A DNA stretch of 64,000 nucleotides, taken from positions 1 through 64,000 of the forward strand of contig NZ_MJLT01000006.1 of the NCBI RefSeq assembly GCF_001766675.1. Reading direction: 5' to 3'. The translations under genes and the position numbers were made by a program. The DNA comes from Arthrobacter sp. SW1. Its GTDB lineage: Bacteria; Actinomycetota; Actinomycetes; Actinomycetales; Micrococcaceae. Within the stretch, counting starts at the first letter, position 1. Every line of letters starts with the position of its first letter. Below the pieces are notes generated by a model that searched no databases, had not been told where the DNA came from, and saw only the letters and a list, made by a program, of their open reading frames with translations. This document shows positions 57,022-64,000 of this stretch, in pieces.

Positions 57022-57237
57022 GTGACCTCCAAACGGAACTGGCCCGGCCATACCCCCTTGCCGAAAGGACTTGCCGTCCCCGCCCGGCGGGCCCTGGCGC
57101 ACGAAGGCCTGGAAACCCTGGAACAGCTCGCCGAGTTCGGCGAAGAACGCGTGGCGGGCCTGCATGGCATGGGGCCCAAGGCCATGGCCCAGCTGCAGGA
57201 CGCCATGGAGGAAGCCGGAATCAGCTTCGGCGGCTGA
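57022..57237 (+). CDS. Small helix-hairpin-helix-like protein
   Basis: A 71-aa protein of two or three helices. The segment LETLEQLAEFGEERVAGLHGMGPKAM is a helix-hairpin-helix-type DNA-binding motif (hairpin GMGPK), like the alpha-subunit C-terminal domain of RNA polymerase and DUF4332 proteins. The GTG start is preceded by GAAAGGG-like sequence (GGAAAGGGAAACCTG). Function could be DNA binding or a protein partner of the upstream gene. The ORF is short but bounded by well-formed coding bias and a following intergenic gap. Confidence 0.7.
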   Translation: MTSKRNWPGHTPLPKGLAVPARRALAHEGLETLEQLAEFGEERVAGLHGMGPKAMAQLQDAMEEAGISFGG

Positions 57238-57292
57238 GGACGGCCGAAGCCAAGCCCCTGGCGCCCGGAACCGGGGCGCGCCAGCCGCGTTA

Positions 57293-57298
57293 TAGGCT
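57293..57298 (+). promoter_or_regulatory. -10 box for leaderless aldo/keto reductase gene
   Basis: TAGGCT ends 6 nt before the ATG at 57305. There is no ribosome binding site. Confidence 0.5.
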
Positions 57299-57304
57299 GG
57301 CTCC

Positions 57305-58282
57305 ATGACTGAATACCGCCGTCTTGGAAACTCCGGATTGACCGTCTCGGTGGTCGGCCTCGGCTGTAACAACCTGGGCCGGGCCAACACCGCCACCGAA
57401 TCGCAGAAGGGCACGGACGCCGTCGTCCACGCGGCCCTGGACGCCGGGGTGACGCTCTTCGACGTCGCGGATATCTACGGCAAGGAACCCGGGCTCAGCG
57501 AAACGATGCTCGGCAAGGCGCTCAAGGGCCGCCGGGACGACGCCGTGGTGGCCACCAAGTTCGGCATGGGCATGAAGGGTGCCAACGGCAAGGATTTCGG
57601 CGCCCGGGGTTCCCGCCGCTACATCATCCAGTCCGTGGAAGCCTCGCTGCGCCGCCTGGGCACCGACTGGATCGACCTGTACCAGTACCACACCCCGGAC
57701 CAGCTGACCCCCATCGAAGAAACCCTCGCCGCCCTGGACGAGCTGGTGCGCAGCGGCAAGGTCCGCTACATCGGCCACTCCAACCGCTCCGGCTGGCAGA
57801 TCGCCGAGGCCGAATACGTGGCCCGGATGAGCGGGGGCGCCCGCTTCATTTCCACCCAGAACCACTACAACCTGCTGGACCGCCGCGCCGAACTCGAAGT
57901 AGTCCCCGCCGCGCAGCAGTTCGGCCTGGGCGTGCTTCCGTACTTCCCGCTCGCCAATGGCCTGCTCACCGGAAAGTACGCTCCGGGCCAGGCGCCCAAG
58001 GGCTCCCGCCTCAGCCACACCCGCACCCACATGGTGCACGACGCCGACTGGGAACAGCTGGGCCGGTTCAGCCGGTTCGCCAAGGAACGCGGACTGAACG
58101 AGCTGCAGCTGGCCTTCTCCTGGCTCGCCGCGCAGCCGGCCGTCAGTAGCGTCATTGCCGGCGCCACCCGTCCGGAACAGATCGTGGAAAATGCCTCCGC
58201 GGTCCGCTGGGTTCCCACCGAGGCGGAACGCGCCGAAATGGATGAGATCTTCCCGCCGGAACCGAAGGTGGCCCTGTTCTGA
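57305..58282 (+). CDS. Aldo/keto reductase
   Basis: A 325-aa NADPH-dependent TIM-barrel oxidoreductase. The catalytic tetrad Asp53, Tyr58 (FDVADIYG), Lys85 (VATKFG) and His129 (YQYHTP) is complete. The YGKEPGLSETMLGKALKG stretch and the C-terminal NADP-binding GATRPEQIVENA place it in the AKR12/YghZ-like group acting on short aldehydes or sugars. The start is set by TAGGCT 6 nt upstream. Its stop overlaps the nucleoside hydrolase start by one base (TGATG), so a salvage context is possible. Confidence 0.93.
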   Translation: MTEYRRLGNSGLTVSVVGLGCNNLGRANTATESQKGTDAVVHAALDAGVTLFDVADIYGKEPGLSETMLGKALKGRRDDAVVATKFGMGMKGANGKDFGARGSRRYIIQSVEASLRRLGTDWIDLYQYHTPDQLTPIEETLAALDELVRSGKVRYIGHSNRSGWQIAEAEYVARMSGGARFISTQNHYNLLDRRAELEVVPAAQQFGLGVLPYFPLANGLLTGKYAPGQAPKGSRLSHTRTHMVHDADWEQLGRFSRFAKERGLNELQLAFSWLAAQPAVSSVIAGATRPEQIVENASAVRWVPTEAERAEMDEIFPPEPKVALF

Positions 58283-59334
58283 TGCCGGAACCGGTCAGCC
58301 TGCTGCTGGACTGCGATACCGGGATCGACGACGCCCTCGCGTTGGCGTACCTCTGCAGCCAGCCGCATGTGGAGCTGGTCGCTGTCAGCAGCACCCCAGG
58401 GAATGTGGACGTGGAGCAGGTGGCGCGCAACAACCTGGCCCTGCTCGAACTGTGCGGCCGGCCGGACGTTCCCGTCGCCATCGGGGCGCGGACGCCCCTG
58501 CGGATCCCGCTGGTCACCACGCCGGAAACCCACGGACCGCAAGGCATCGGCTACGCCGAGCTGCCGGAACCGCGGAGCAACGTGCAGCCGCGGGACGCCG
58601 TCGAGCTCTGGATCGAAGCCGCACGGGCGCGGCCGGGGGAGCTGACCGCGCTCCTGACGGCACCGCTGACCACCTTCGCCCTTGCGCTGCGCGCCGAGCC
58701 GCGGCTGCCGGAGTTGCTGCGCGGCGTCGTGATCATGGGCGGCAGCTACTACTACCAGGGCAACACCACGCCCACCGCGGAATGGAACACGCACGTGGAT
58801 CCGCATGCCGCCGCGGAGGTGTTTGCCGCGTATTCCGGGATGCCCGAGGAGCGGTTGCCCGTGGTGTGCGCGCTGGAAACCACCGAGCGGATCGAGATGC
58901 GCCCGGACCACCTGGAAGCACTTGCCCGGGAGGCCGGCTGCGCGGAGCCGGAACTGGTGCTTCCCGGCCAGCCCGAAGGGCAACGCAGTACCGCATCCAA
59001 CGTTCTGATACGGCACCTCAGCGACATGCTGCGCTTCTACTTTGAATTTCACCGCGCCTACGACCAGGGCTACATCGCGCATGTGCACGACTACTTCGCA
59101 GCAGCCGTTGCGGCGGGAACCGCCCGTTACGGCACCCGGACCGGAACGGTCCACGTGGAAACCGAAGCGCCGAAGCTGATCGGCACCACCGTGGCCGACT
59201 ACCGCGGACTGTGGGGCGAGGCGCCGAACGCGAGGATCGTCTCGGAGAACCACCCGGAGGAGGCCTTCGCGGAGCTGATCCGGTCCGTGGGAAGGCTGGC
59301 CCGGCAGCTGGGGCAGTTGGGGGCGGGGCGATAG
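58282..59334 (+). CDS. Nucleoside hydrolase
   Basis: A 350-aa inosine-uridine-type nucleoside N-ribohydrolase that cuts the glycosidic bond of nucleosides. The Ca2+-binding family motif DCDTGIDD (Asp10, Asp12, Asp15, Asp16) opens the protein. The mid-sequence HGPQGIGYAELP and the TPTAEWNTHVDPHAA (Asn/Asp ligand) and ASNVLIRHLSDML segments follow. Base specificity is unknown. It is coupled to the upstream aldo/keto reductase. An ECF transporter begins 78 nt downstream, suggesting uptake and cleavage of a nucleoside or related compound. Confidence 0.93.
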   Translation: MPEPVSLLLDCDTGIDDALALAYLCSQPHVELVAVSSTPGNVDVEQVARNNLALLELCGRPDVPVAIGARTPLRIPLVTTPETHGPQGIGYAELPEPRSNVQPRDAVELWIEAARARPGELTALLTAPLTTFALALRAEPRLPELLRGVVIMGGSYYYQGNTTPTAEWNTHVDPHAAAEVFAAYSGMPEERLPVVCALETTERIEMRPDHLEALAREAGCAEPELVLPGQPEGQRSTASNVLIRHLSDMLRFYFEFHRAYDQGYIAHVHDYFAAAVAAGTARYGTRTGTVHVETEAPKLIGTTVADYRGLWGEAPNARIVSENHPEEAFAELIRSVGRLARQLGQLGAGR

Positions 59335-59350
59335 GACCAGGGCGATAGGA
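59326..59350. repeat. 11-bp direct repeat at the ECF-S promoter region
   Basis: GGGCGATAGGA occurs twice, starting at 59326 and 59340, with a 14-bp period. The first copy spans the nucleoside hydrolase stop. The second creates TAGGAT (59346-59351), a possible -10 for the ECF transporter genes. Confidence 0.45.
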
Positions 59351-59412
59351 TAAGTGCTGCGCCGAGGTGACATAGGCGGAACGCGTGCCCAGCCACAATC
59401 CAAGGATCTTCC

Positions 59413-60249
59413 ATGACCTCCCCGTCACCGCAGCAGTCCTCCCTCCTCCTCCCTGACGCCCCGAAGCGCCGCAGGCTCCTCGAATTCCTGGGCGCCGCCT
59501 CGATCATCGCCACCTACGTGGTGCTGGTGCTCACCCAGCCCGCTGACATCGCCGCTGGCCCGGGAAGCCTGGCGGCCCTCGCGGCCATGGGCGGTTTCCT
59601 GCTGGGTGCTGTGCTGCTGGTTGTCGCGGTCCTGCCCACCCTGCCAACCTCCACGGTGGTGCTCATCCCGATCGCCATGGTGCTCAACATTGTCCTGGGC
59701 CAGTTCGTGGGCAGCACCCTGGTGCCGTTCTACCTGGACGCCATCGGCACCGTGCTGGTCGCGGTCCTCGCCGGGCCCGCTGCCGGCGCCGCGACGGGCG
59801 CGCTGAGCTCGCTCGTGTGGTCCTTGTTCAACCCCACCGTCCTGCCGTTCGCCGCCGGTGCCGCGCTGATCGGCTGGCTGGCCGGCGTCGCCGCCCGTGC
59901 CGGGGTGTTCCGCCGCTTCTACCTCGTCCCGTTTGCGGGCTTCCTCGCCGGCATCCTGGGCGGCGTTGTCTCCGCCCCGATCGCCGCCTTCGTCTTCGGC
60001 GGAACGTCCGGCCTGGCCACCGGGGCCATCGTGTCAGCGTTCCGCGCCATGGGTGACTCGCTGCTGGCCGCCATCACCAAGCAGGCCCTCATCTCCGACC
60101 CCGCGGACAAAGCCATCGTCTTCACCGTTGCCGCCCTGCTGGTCTACGCCCTGCCGCGCCGCACCTCCTTCCAGTTCCCCTTCGTCCGCCGCCACCGGGT
60201 GCTTGCGGGCAAGGGCGCCGCGGACGGGGCGCCGGCACCGAAGGCATGA
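59413..60249 (+). CDS. ECF transporter substrate-binding (S) component
   Basis: A 278-aa membrane protein with about six to seven helices, like the substrate-specific subunit of ECF-type importers. The IVLGQFVGSTLVPFYLDAIGTVLVAVLAGP and GALSSLVWSLFNPTVLPF stretches (quoted partly) match S components of nucleoside or cobalamin type by feel only. The substrate is not proven. AAGGAT lies before the ATG. Its stop overlaps the T-component start in ATGA. An upstream nucleoside hydrolase suggests nucleoside or base as ligand. Confidence 0.85.
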   Translation: MTSPSPQQSSLLLPDAPKRRRLLEFLGAASIIATYVVLVLTQPADIAAGPGSLAALAAMGGFLLGAVLLVVAVLPTLPTSTVVLIPIAMVLNIVLGQFVGSTLVPFYLDAIGTVLVAVLAGPAAGAATGALSSLVWSLFNPTVLPFAAGAALIGWLAGVAARAGVFRRFYLVPFAGFLAGILGGVVSAPIAAFVFGGTSGLATGAIVSAFRAMGDSLLAAITKQALISDPADKAIVFTVAALLVYALPRRTSFQFPFVRRHRVLAGKGAADGAPAPKA

Positions 60250-61019
60250 GCTCCGGCCGATTGTCGCTGGAGCGCCTGAACCCGCTGACCACGCTCACCG
60301 CCGCGGCCGCCGTCGCGGTCATTACGACGGCGGCCGGGAACCGGCTGTTCTCGGCAGCGGTCTTCGCCGGGCTGCTGCTGCTCGCCGCACGCCAGGCGCG
60401 GGCGGCCTCGATCCTGGGCAGCTCTGCGGCGATCCTGCTGCCGTTCTGGACCGCGTTGTTGCTCATGCACGGACTGTTCTTTCCCGAAGGCCGCGTCGTG
60501 CTGCTGGAATTCGGCCCGGCGGCGGTGACGCGGGAGGGCCTCCTTTTCGCGCTCGACGCCGGCCTGCGCACCGGGGTGTTCGTGCTCGCCTTCCTGCTGT
60601 TCTCCTTCACCGTCCGGGTCCCGGAACTCGTCGCCGTCCTGTCCGCCCGCGGCATGCCGCCCCGGCTCGGCTTTGCCGCGGCTTCGGCGCTCACCCTGCT
60701 CCCGGCGGCGGGCGAACGGCTGCGGCGCATCCGGGCCGCCCAGGAAGCCAGGGGGCTGGTGGTCGGCCGCAGCCTGCCCTCGCGGCTCCTGGCCGCCAGG
60801 CTGCAGGCCGTGCCCCTGGTGCTCTCGCTGGTCCACGAATCCGGGGAGCGGGCCCAAGCCTTGGACGCCCGTGGCTTTTCCGCGCCCGGTCCCCGCAGCG
60901 CGCTGCTTGCGGTACGCGACTCGTTCCGCCAACGGACCGCCCGGCTGCTCCTCATTGCGTCGGCCGTTGCCGCCGTCGCCGGCCGGGTGGTCTTCGCCCT
61001 GACAGGCGGGCCGCAATGA
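60246..61019 (+). CDS. ECF transporter transmembrane (T) component
   Basis: A 257-aa energy-coupling transmembrane subunit with five to six helices. The two signature Ala-Arg-Gly motifs that touch the ATPases are at residues 168-170 (AAQEARG) and 208-210 (ALDARG). It transmits ATP hydrolysis to the S component. The ATG overlaps the S-component stop by 4 bp, and its stop overlaps the A-component start by 4 bp, so the three are translated as one unit. Confidence 0.9.
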   Translation: MSSGRLSLERLNPLTTLTAAAAVAVITTAAGNRLFSAAVFAGLLLLAARQARAASILGSSAAILLPFWTALLLMHGLFFPEGRVVLLEFGPAAVTREGLLFALDAGLRTGVFVLAFLLFSFTVRVPELVAVLSARGMPPRLGFAAASALTLLPAAGERLRRIRAAQEARGLVVGRSLPSRLLAARLQAVPLVLSLVHESGERAQALDARGFSAPGPRSALLAVRDSFRQRTARLLLIASAVAAVAGRVVFALTGGPQ

Positions 61020-62557
61020 ACGGGACTGTTCTCGCCGCGCACGTGGAGTCTTTCCGCTTCCACGACGCAGACGCCCCGGCGCTGCATGACGTCACTGTGA
61101 GCGTGCCTGCGGGCAGCCTCACCGCGGTGCTGGGCGGCTCCGGCAGCGGCAAGAGCACACTCGCGCGGCTCCTCGCCGCCTGGCTGCCCGGGCACCATGG
61201 CGGAACCCTGCGCGGCCGCCTGGACCTGGGTGCCGCTGCCTTTGAGTTCAGCGGCACCGGCGACGACCCCCGGATCGACCCCGGGGCCTGGGCGGCGCAC
61301 GTGGCGTACGTTCCCCAGGACGCGGCCGCCGTCCTGTCCACGATCAAGGACACAGTGGCCGGAGAGCTGGCCTTCGGACTGGAAAACCAAGGCATTCCGC
61401 CGGAAGAGATGCGGCTGCGGATCTCCGAAACCGCCCGGCTCACGGGAATCGAGGGTCTCCTCGAACGGGACCCAGCCACGCTCTCCGGCGGTGAGCTCCG
61501 CCGTGTGGCCATCGCGTGCGCCGTCATCGGCCGGCCTGCCGTGCTCCTCGCCGACGAACCCTTGGGTTCCCTGGACCCCGAAGGTGCCCGGGCCGTCGAA
61601 GACCTCCTTCGGCGCCTGCCCGGCGAAGGAAGCTCCGTCGTGGTGTTCAGTTCGACGGCGGACTCCCTGTGCCGTGCCGCTTCGCACTGGACGGTCATCG
61701 GCGGCGGGCAGCCCGGCGGTGCAGCGTACGACGGCGGGCGGCAGCTGGCCGTCGGGACCCCCGGTGAACTGCTGGCCGGGAACGCCCTGGCGCGCTCCGG
61801 CGTCGTTGTTCCAGACATTGCAGTTCCGGAGGGGGTGCCGGCAGCTGCGGCTGCCCGCACGGCCGTCGTCCACACAGCAGCGCCGCTCCTGGAACTGCGG
61901 GATGTCTGCTTCAGCTACGGCGCCGGCACCGTGGACGTGTTGCGCGGCGTGGATCTGGCGGTGCGGCCCGGCGAGGTGGTGGCCGTGACGGGACCCAACG
62001 GCAGCGGGAAGTCCACGCTGCTGCGCCAGCTGAACGGACTCCTGCGTCCCAGCGGCGGCGAGGTGCTGCTCAGGGGCCGGCCCACGGAGGACACTGCGGC
62101 CGGCCTGCTCGCCGCCGACGTCGGGCTCCTCTTCCAGGACCCGCGCTTCCAGCTGTTCGAGCGGACGCTGGAGCGGGAGGTTGCGTTCGGACTGGGCGAC
62201 TGCCGGCGCTTTGGACGGCGGACACGCGACGGAACGGCGCGGGAACGCGCACGGGCTGCCCTGGCCGCCGTCGGGCTCGAAGGGCAGGCGGGCGGGCATC
62301 CGCTGGAACTGCCGGCGTCCGCGCGCAGGTTGCTGGCCCTGGCCACGGTCATCGCCAGGGAACCGGCAGTCCTGGCCCTGGACGAACCGACCGTCAGCCT
62401 GGACCGGCCCGGACTGGACATGCTGGACCGGGCCATCGCGGCCGCCACGAAGCGGGGTGCGGCGGTGGTCATGGTCACCCACGAGCTTCGGTACGCGGAA
62501 GCGCGGGCGCACCGCGTGCTCCGTCTTGACGGCGGGGTGCTGGAAGCGGCGGACTAG
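61016..62557 (+). CDS. ECF transporter double ATPase (A) component
   Basis: A 513-aa protein carrying both ATPase domains of an ECF importer in one chain. Domain 1 has Walker A GGSGSGKST (40-48), signature LSGGE (156-160) and catalytic Glu181, but no histidine at the H-loop position (VFSSTADS). Domain 2 has Walker A GPNGSGKST (326-334), Glu457 and H-loop His489, but its signature is LELPA (430-434). Both losses affect the same composite site, leaving one consensus and one degenerate ATP site. The ATG at 61016 overlaps the T-component stop; the longer open frame upstream is not coding. Confidence 0.93.
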   Translation: MNGTVLAAHVESFRFHDADAPALHDVTVSVPAGSLTAVLGGSGSGKSTLARLLAAWLPGHHGGTLRGRLDLGAAAFEFSGTGDDPRIDPGAWAAHVAYVPQDAAAVLSTIKDTVAGELAFGLENQGIPPEEMRLRISETARLTGIEGLLERDPATLSGGELRRVAIACAVIGRPAVLLADEPLGSLDPEGARAVEDLLRRLPGEGSSVVVFSSTADSLCRAASHWTVIGGGQPGGAAYDGGRQLAVGTPGELLAGNALARSGVVVPDIAVPEGVPAAAAARTAVVHTAAPLLELRDVCFSYGAGTVDVLRGVDLAVRPGEVVAVTGPNGSGKSTLLRQLNGLLRPSGGEVLLRGRPTEDTAAGLLAADVGLLFQDPRFQLFERTLEREVAFGLGDCRRFGRRTRDGTARERARAALAAVGLEGQAGGHPLELPASARRLLALATVIAREPAVLALDEPTVSLDRPGLDMLDRAIAAATKRGAAVVMVTHELRYAEARAHRVLRLDGGVLEAAD

Positions 62558-62569
62558 CCCGGATACGAC

Positions 62570-62609
62570 GGCGGGGCGGTACCGGAGGGTGCTCCGGTAC
62601 CGCCCCGCC
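62570..62609. terminator. Bidirectional terminator after ECF genes
   Basis: A 17-bp perfect stem with a 6-nt loop starts 12 nt after the ECF-A stop and separates it from the convergent fadB gene. Confidence 0.8.
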
Positions 62610-62688
62610 TGGGGTCGGCACGTCCGGCTTGTGCCCGGACAGGCCTGGATGCCGCTGGTTCCTGGCTTTGCTCCTGCGGTGCGGAGGG

Positions 62689-64000
62689 CTAGGAGGCGGC
62701 GGGTGCGGAGGCCACGCCGGGGGCCAGGAAGCGCTTGCCGTTGACGCGCTCCGAGGCTCCCGTGCGGTCCAGGTACGGGGTGATCCCGCCCAGGAACATC
62801 GGCCAGCCCGCACCAAGAATGACGCAGAGATCAATGTCCTCCGGCCCGGCCACCACGCCTTCCTGGAGCATCAGGCCGATTTCCTCGGCCAATGCGTCCT
62901 GCGTGCGGCGCAGCACCTGCTCCGCTGTGGAGGGGGAGTCGCCGAAGGACATCAGGGACAGGGTCTCCGCGGGGATCTCCCGGGAGCCGTCCGGACCCTC
63001 GACCCAGAGCGTTTTCACTCCGTTGTCGATCAGCTTCTGCAGGTTGTGCGAGACAGCGAAACGGTCCCCGAACGCGGTGTGCAGGGATTCCTGCACATGC
63101 TGGGCCACCGGGAGGCCGACCATCGCCGCCAGGGTGAACGGCGACATCGGCAGGCCCATGGGCCGCAGTGCGTTGTCCGCCACTTCGGCCGGGGTGCCCT
63201 CGTCGAAGGCCGCGATCACTTCGCCCATGAGGCGCAGCAGGATGCGGTTCACCACGAAGGCCGCGGCGTCCTTGACCAGCACGGCGGTCTTCTTCAGGCC
63301 CTTGGCCAGTTCGAAGGCGGTGGCGAGGACGGCGTCGTCGGTGTGCGGCGCCCGGACGATTTCCAGCAGCGGCATGACCGCCACCGGGTTGAAGAAGTGG
63401 AAACCCACCAGGCGCTCGGGGTGGGCGAGGCCTTCGGACATGGCGGTGACGGAGAGGGACGAGGTGTTCGTGGCCAGGATGCAGTCCTCGGAGACAATGG
63501 CCTCGACCTCGGCGAAGACCTGCTTCTTGACGTTGAGTTCCTCGAACACGGCCTCGATCACGAAGTCGGCGTCCGCGAAGGCCTCCTTGGACACCGAACC
63601 GCTGACCAGGGCCTTGGTGCGGTTGGCGGCGTCCTGGCTGATGCGCTTCTTGCCCAGCAGCTTGTCCACCTCGGCGTGCACGTAGGCCACGCCCTTGTCC
63701 ACGCGTTCCTGGTCGATGTCCGTCATGACCACGGGCACCTTGAGCTGGCGGGCGAACAGCAGCGCCAGCTGGCTTGCCATGAGTCCTGCGCCGACCACGC
63801 CGACCTTGGTGACCGGGCGGGCCAGCTTCCGGTCCGGTGCGCCGGCGGGCCGCTTGGAGCGCTTCTGCACCAGGTCAAGGAATGCGTACACCGTGGAACG
63901 GAATTCGTCCGTCTGCATGAGGCCGGCGAGGGTTTCGCATTCCAGGGCGGCGGATTCCGCCTGGCTCAGGGTGCGGTTGGCCTCCATGATCTCCAGGACC
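62689..64000 (-). CDS. fadB: FadB-type 3-hydroxyacyl-CoA dehydrogenase (C-terminal part, cut by window edge)
   Basis: The dehydrogenase half of a beta-oxidation multifunctional protein, over 435 residues visible, with the upstream part outside. The NAD-binding loop GAGLMASQLA (canonically GAGLMGAGIA), LATNTSSLSV and HFFNPVAVMPLLEIVR (the catalytic His region) identify the 3-hydroxyacyl-CoA dehydrogenase domain, followed by two C-terminal helical domains. The visible N-terminal residues (MEANRTLSQAESAALECETLAGLMQTDEF in part) resemble the end of an enoyl-CoA hydratase domain, so this is likely FadJ/FadB-like. Protein continues in frame through the window edge. Confidence 0.9.
   Translation of the reverse strand, partial: VLEIMEANRTLSQAESAALECETLAGLMQTDEFRSTVYAFLDLVQKRSKRPAGAPDRKLARPVTKVGVVGAGLMASQLALLFARQLKVPVVMTDIDQERVDKGVAYVHAEVDKLLGKKRISQDAANRTKALVSGSVSKEAFADADFVIEAVFEELNVKKQVFAEVEAIVSEDCILATNTSSLSVTAMSEGLAHPERLVGFHFFNPVAVMPLLEIVRAPHTDDAVLATAFELAKGLKKTAVLVKDAAAFVVNRILLRLMGEVIAAFDEGTPAEVADNALRPMGLPMSPFTLAAMVGLPVAQHVQESLHTAFGDRFAVSHNLQKLIDNGVKTLWVEGPDGSREIPAETLSLMSFGDSPSTAEQVLRRTQDALAEEIGLMLQEGVVAGPEDIDLCVILGAGWPMFLGGITPYLDRTGASERVNGKRFLAPGVASAPAAS

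Noticed and set aside
59335..59412. Vitamin riboswitch before the ECF S component
   Set aside because: The 78-nt gap is too short for a full aptamer plus expression platform and shows no B12, thiamine or flavin box.

Overview
The window is a gene-dense, high-GC chromosomal segment of an actinobacterium. I infer the family Micrococcaceae, in or near Arthrobacter. The supporting signs are the actinobacterial SucB architecture with two lipoyl domains, a HrdB/SigA-type sigma factor with a long Lys/Ala/acidic N-terminus, SepH, several DUF families confined to Actinobacteria (DUF3093, DUF3159, DUF3710, DUF4192, DUF4193, DUF5998, DUF7455), frequent GTG starts, and many start codons placed 6-8 nt after a TANNNT -10 box (leaderless transcription). 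About 52 protein genes are called. I see no rRNA, tRNA, CRISPR array, insertion sequence, prophage or attachment site, and no intergenic gap exceeds 300 bp. This is core chromosome, not a mobile island.

Layout. (1) 1-14 kb, mostly minus strand: lipoate and 2-oxoacid dehydrogenase block (lipA partial, lipB, a TIGR01777 SDR-like protein, sucB, lpdA, pepA). It is interspersed with a membrane-anchored pseudokinase, a tricorn-like protease, OsmC, a VOC protein and a small four-helix membrane protein. (2) 14-23 kb: PAC2 protein, MFS transporter, DUF4192, principal sigma factor, DUF7455 zinc ribbon, parE. (3) 22-31 kb: a respiratory island in which a BlaI repressor and M56 metallopeptidase diverge from cydA-cydB-cydDC, followed by a tandem-GNAT enzyme. 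Three identical-architecture dyads (TTCTAC-N5-GTAGAA) lie between blaI and cydA, and a fourth lies in front of the distant four-helix membrane protein gene at 8.3 kb. (4) 31-41 kb: nitronate monooxygenase, DinB, VOC, parC, a GNAT/acyl-CoA synthetase fusion, DUF5998, a phosphodiesterase-like enzyme, thymidine kinase. (5) 41-51 kb: sepH, DUF4193, DUF3093, dut, DUF3710, an OB-fold gene, DUF3159, a pair of TrkA-type proteins, an APC permease and an RNA methyltransferase, a gene order that resembles other actinobacteria. (6) 51-57 kb: acnA behind a DtxR/IdeR-like iron box, dxs, DUF402 and two small unknown genes. (7) 57-62.6 kb: aldo/keto reductase, nucleoside hydrolase and a complete ECF transporter (S, T and a double-ATPase A), probably a nucleoside or related salvage module. 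(8) 62.7 kb to the end: the C-terminal part of a FadB-type beta-oxidation protein.

How the parts fit. Lipoate made by LipB/LipA is attached to SucB, whose dihydrolipoyl arm is reoxidised by LpdA. Iron state probably feeds into the TCA cycle through the iron box at acnA. The bd oxidase and its assembly transporter appear to be under BlaI-type control. The sigma factor gene carries a possible oxidative-stress (SigR/SigH-type) promoter. I do not see a wholly novel multi-gene system. The best leads are the BlaI dyad regulon, the iron box, the pseudokinase and the asymmetric ECF ATPase.
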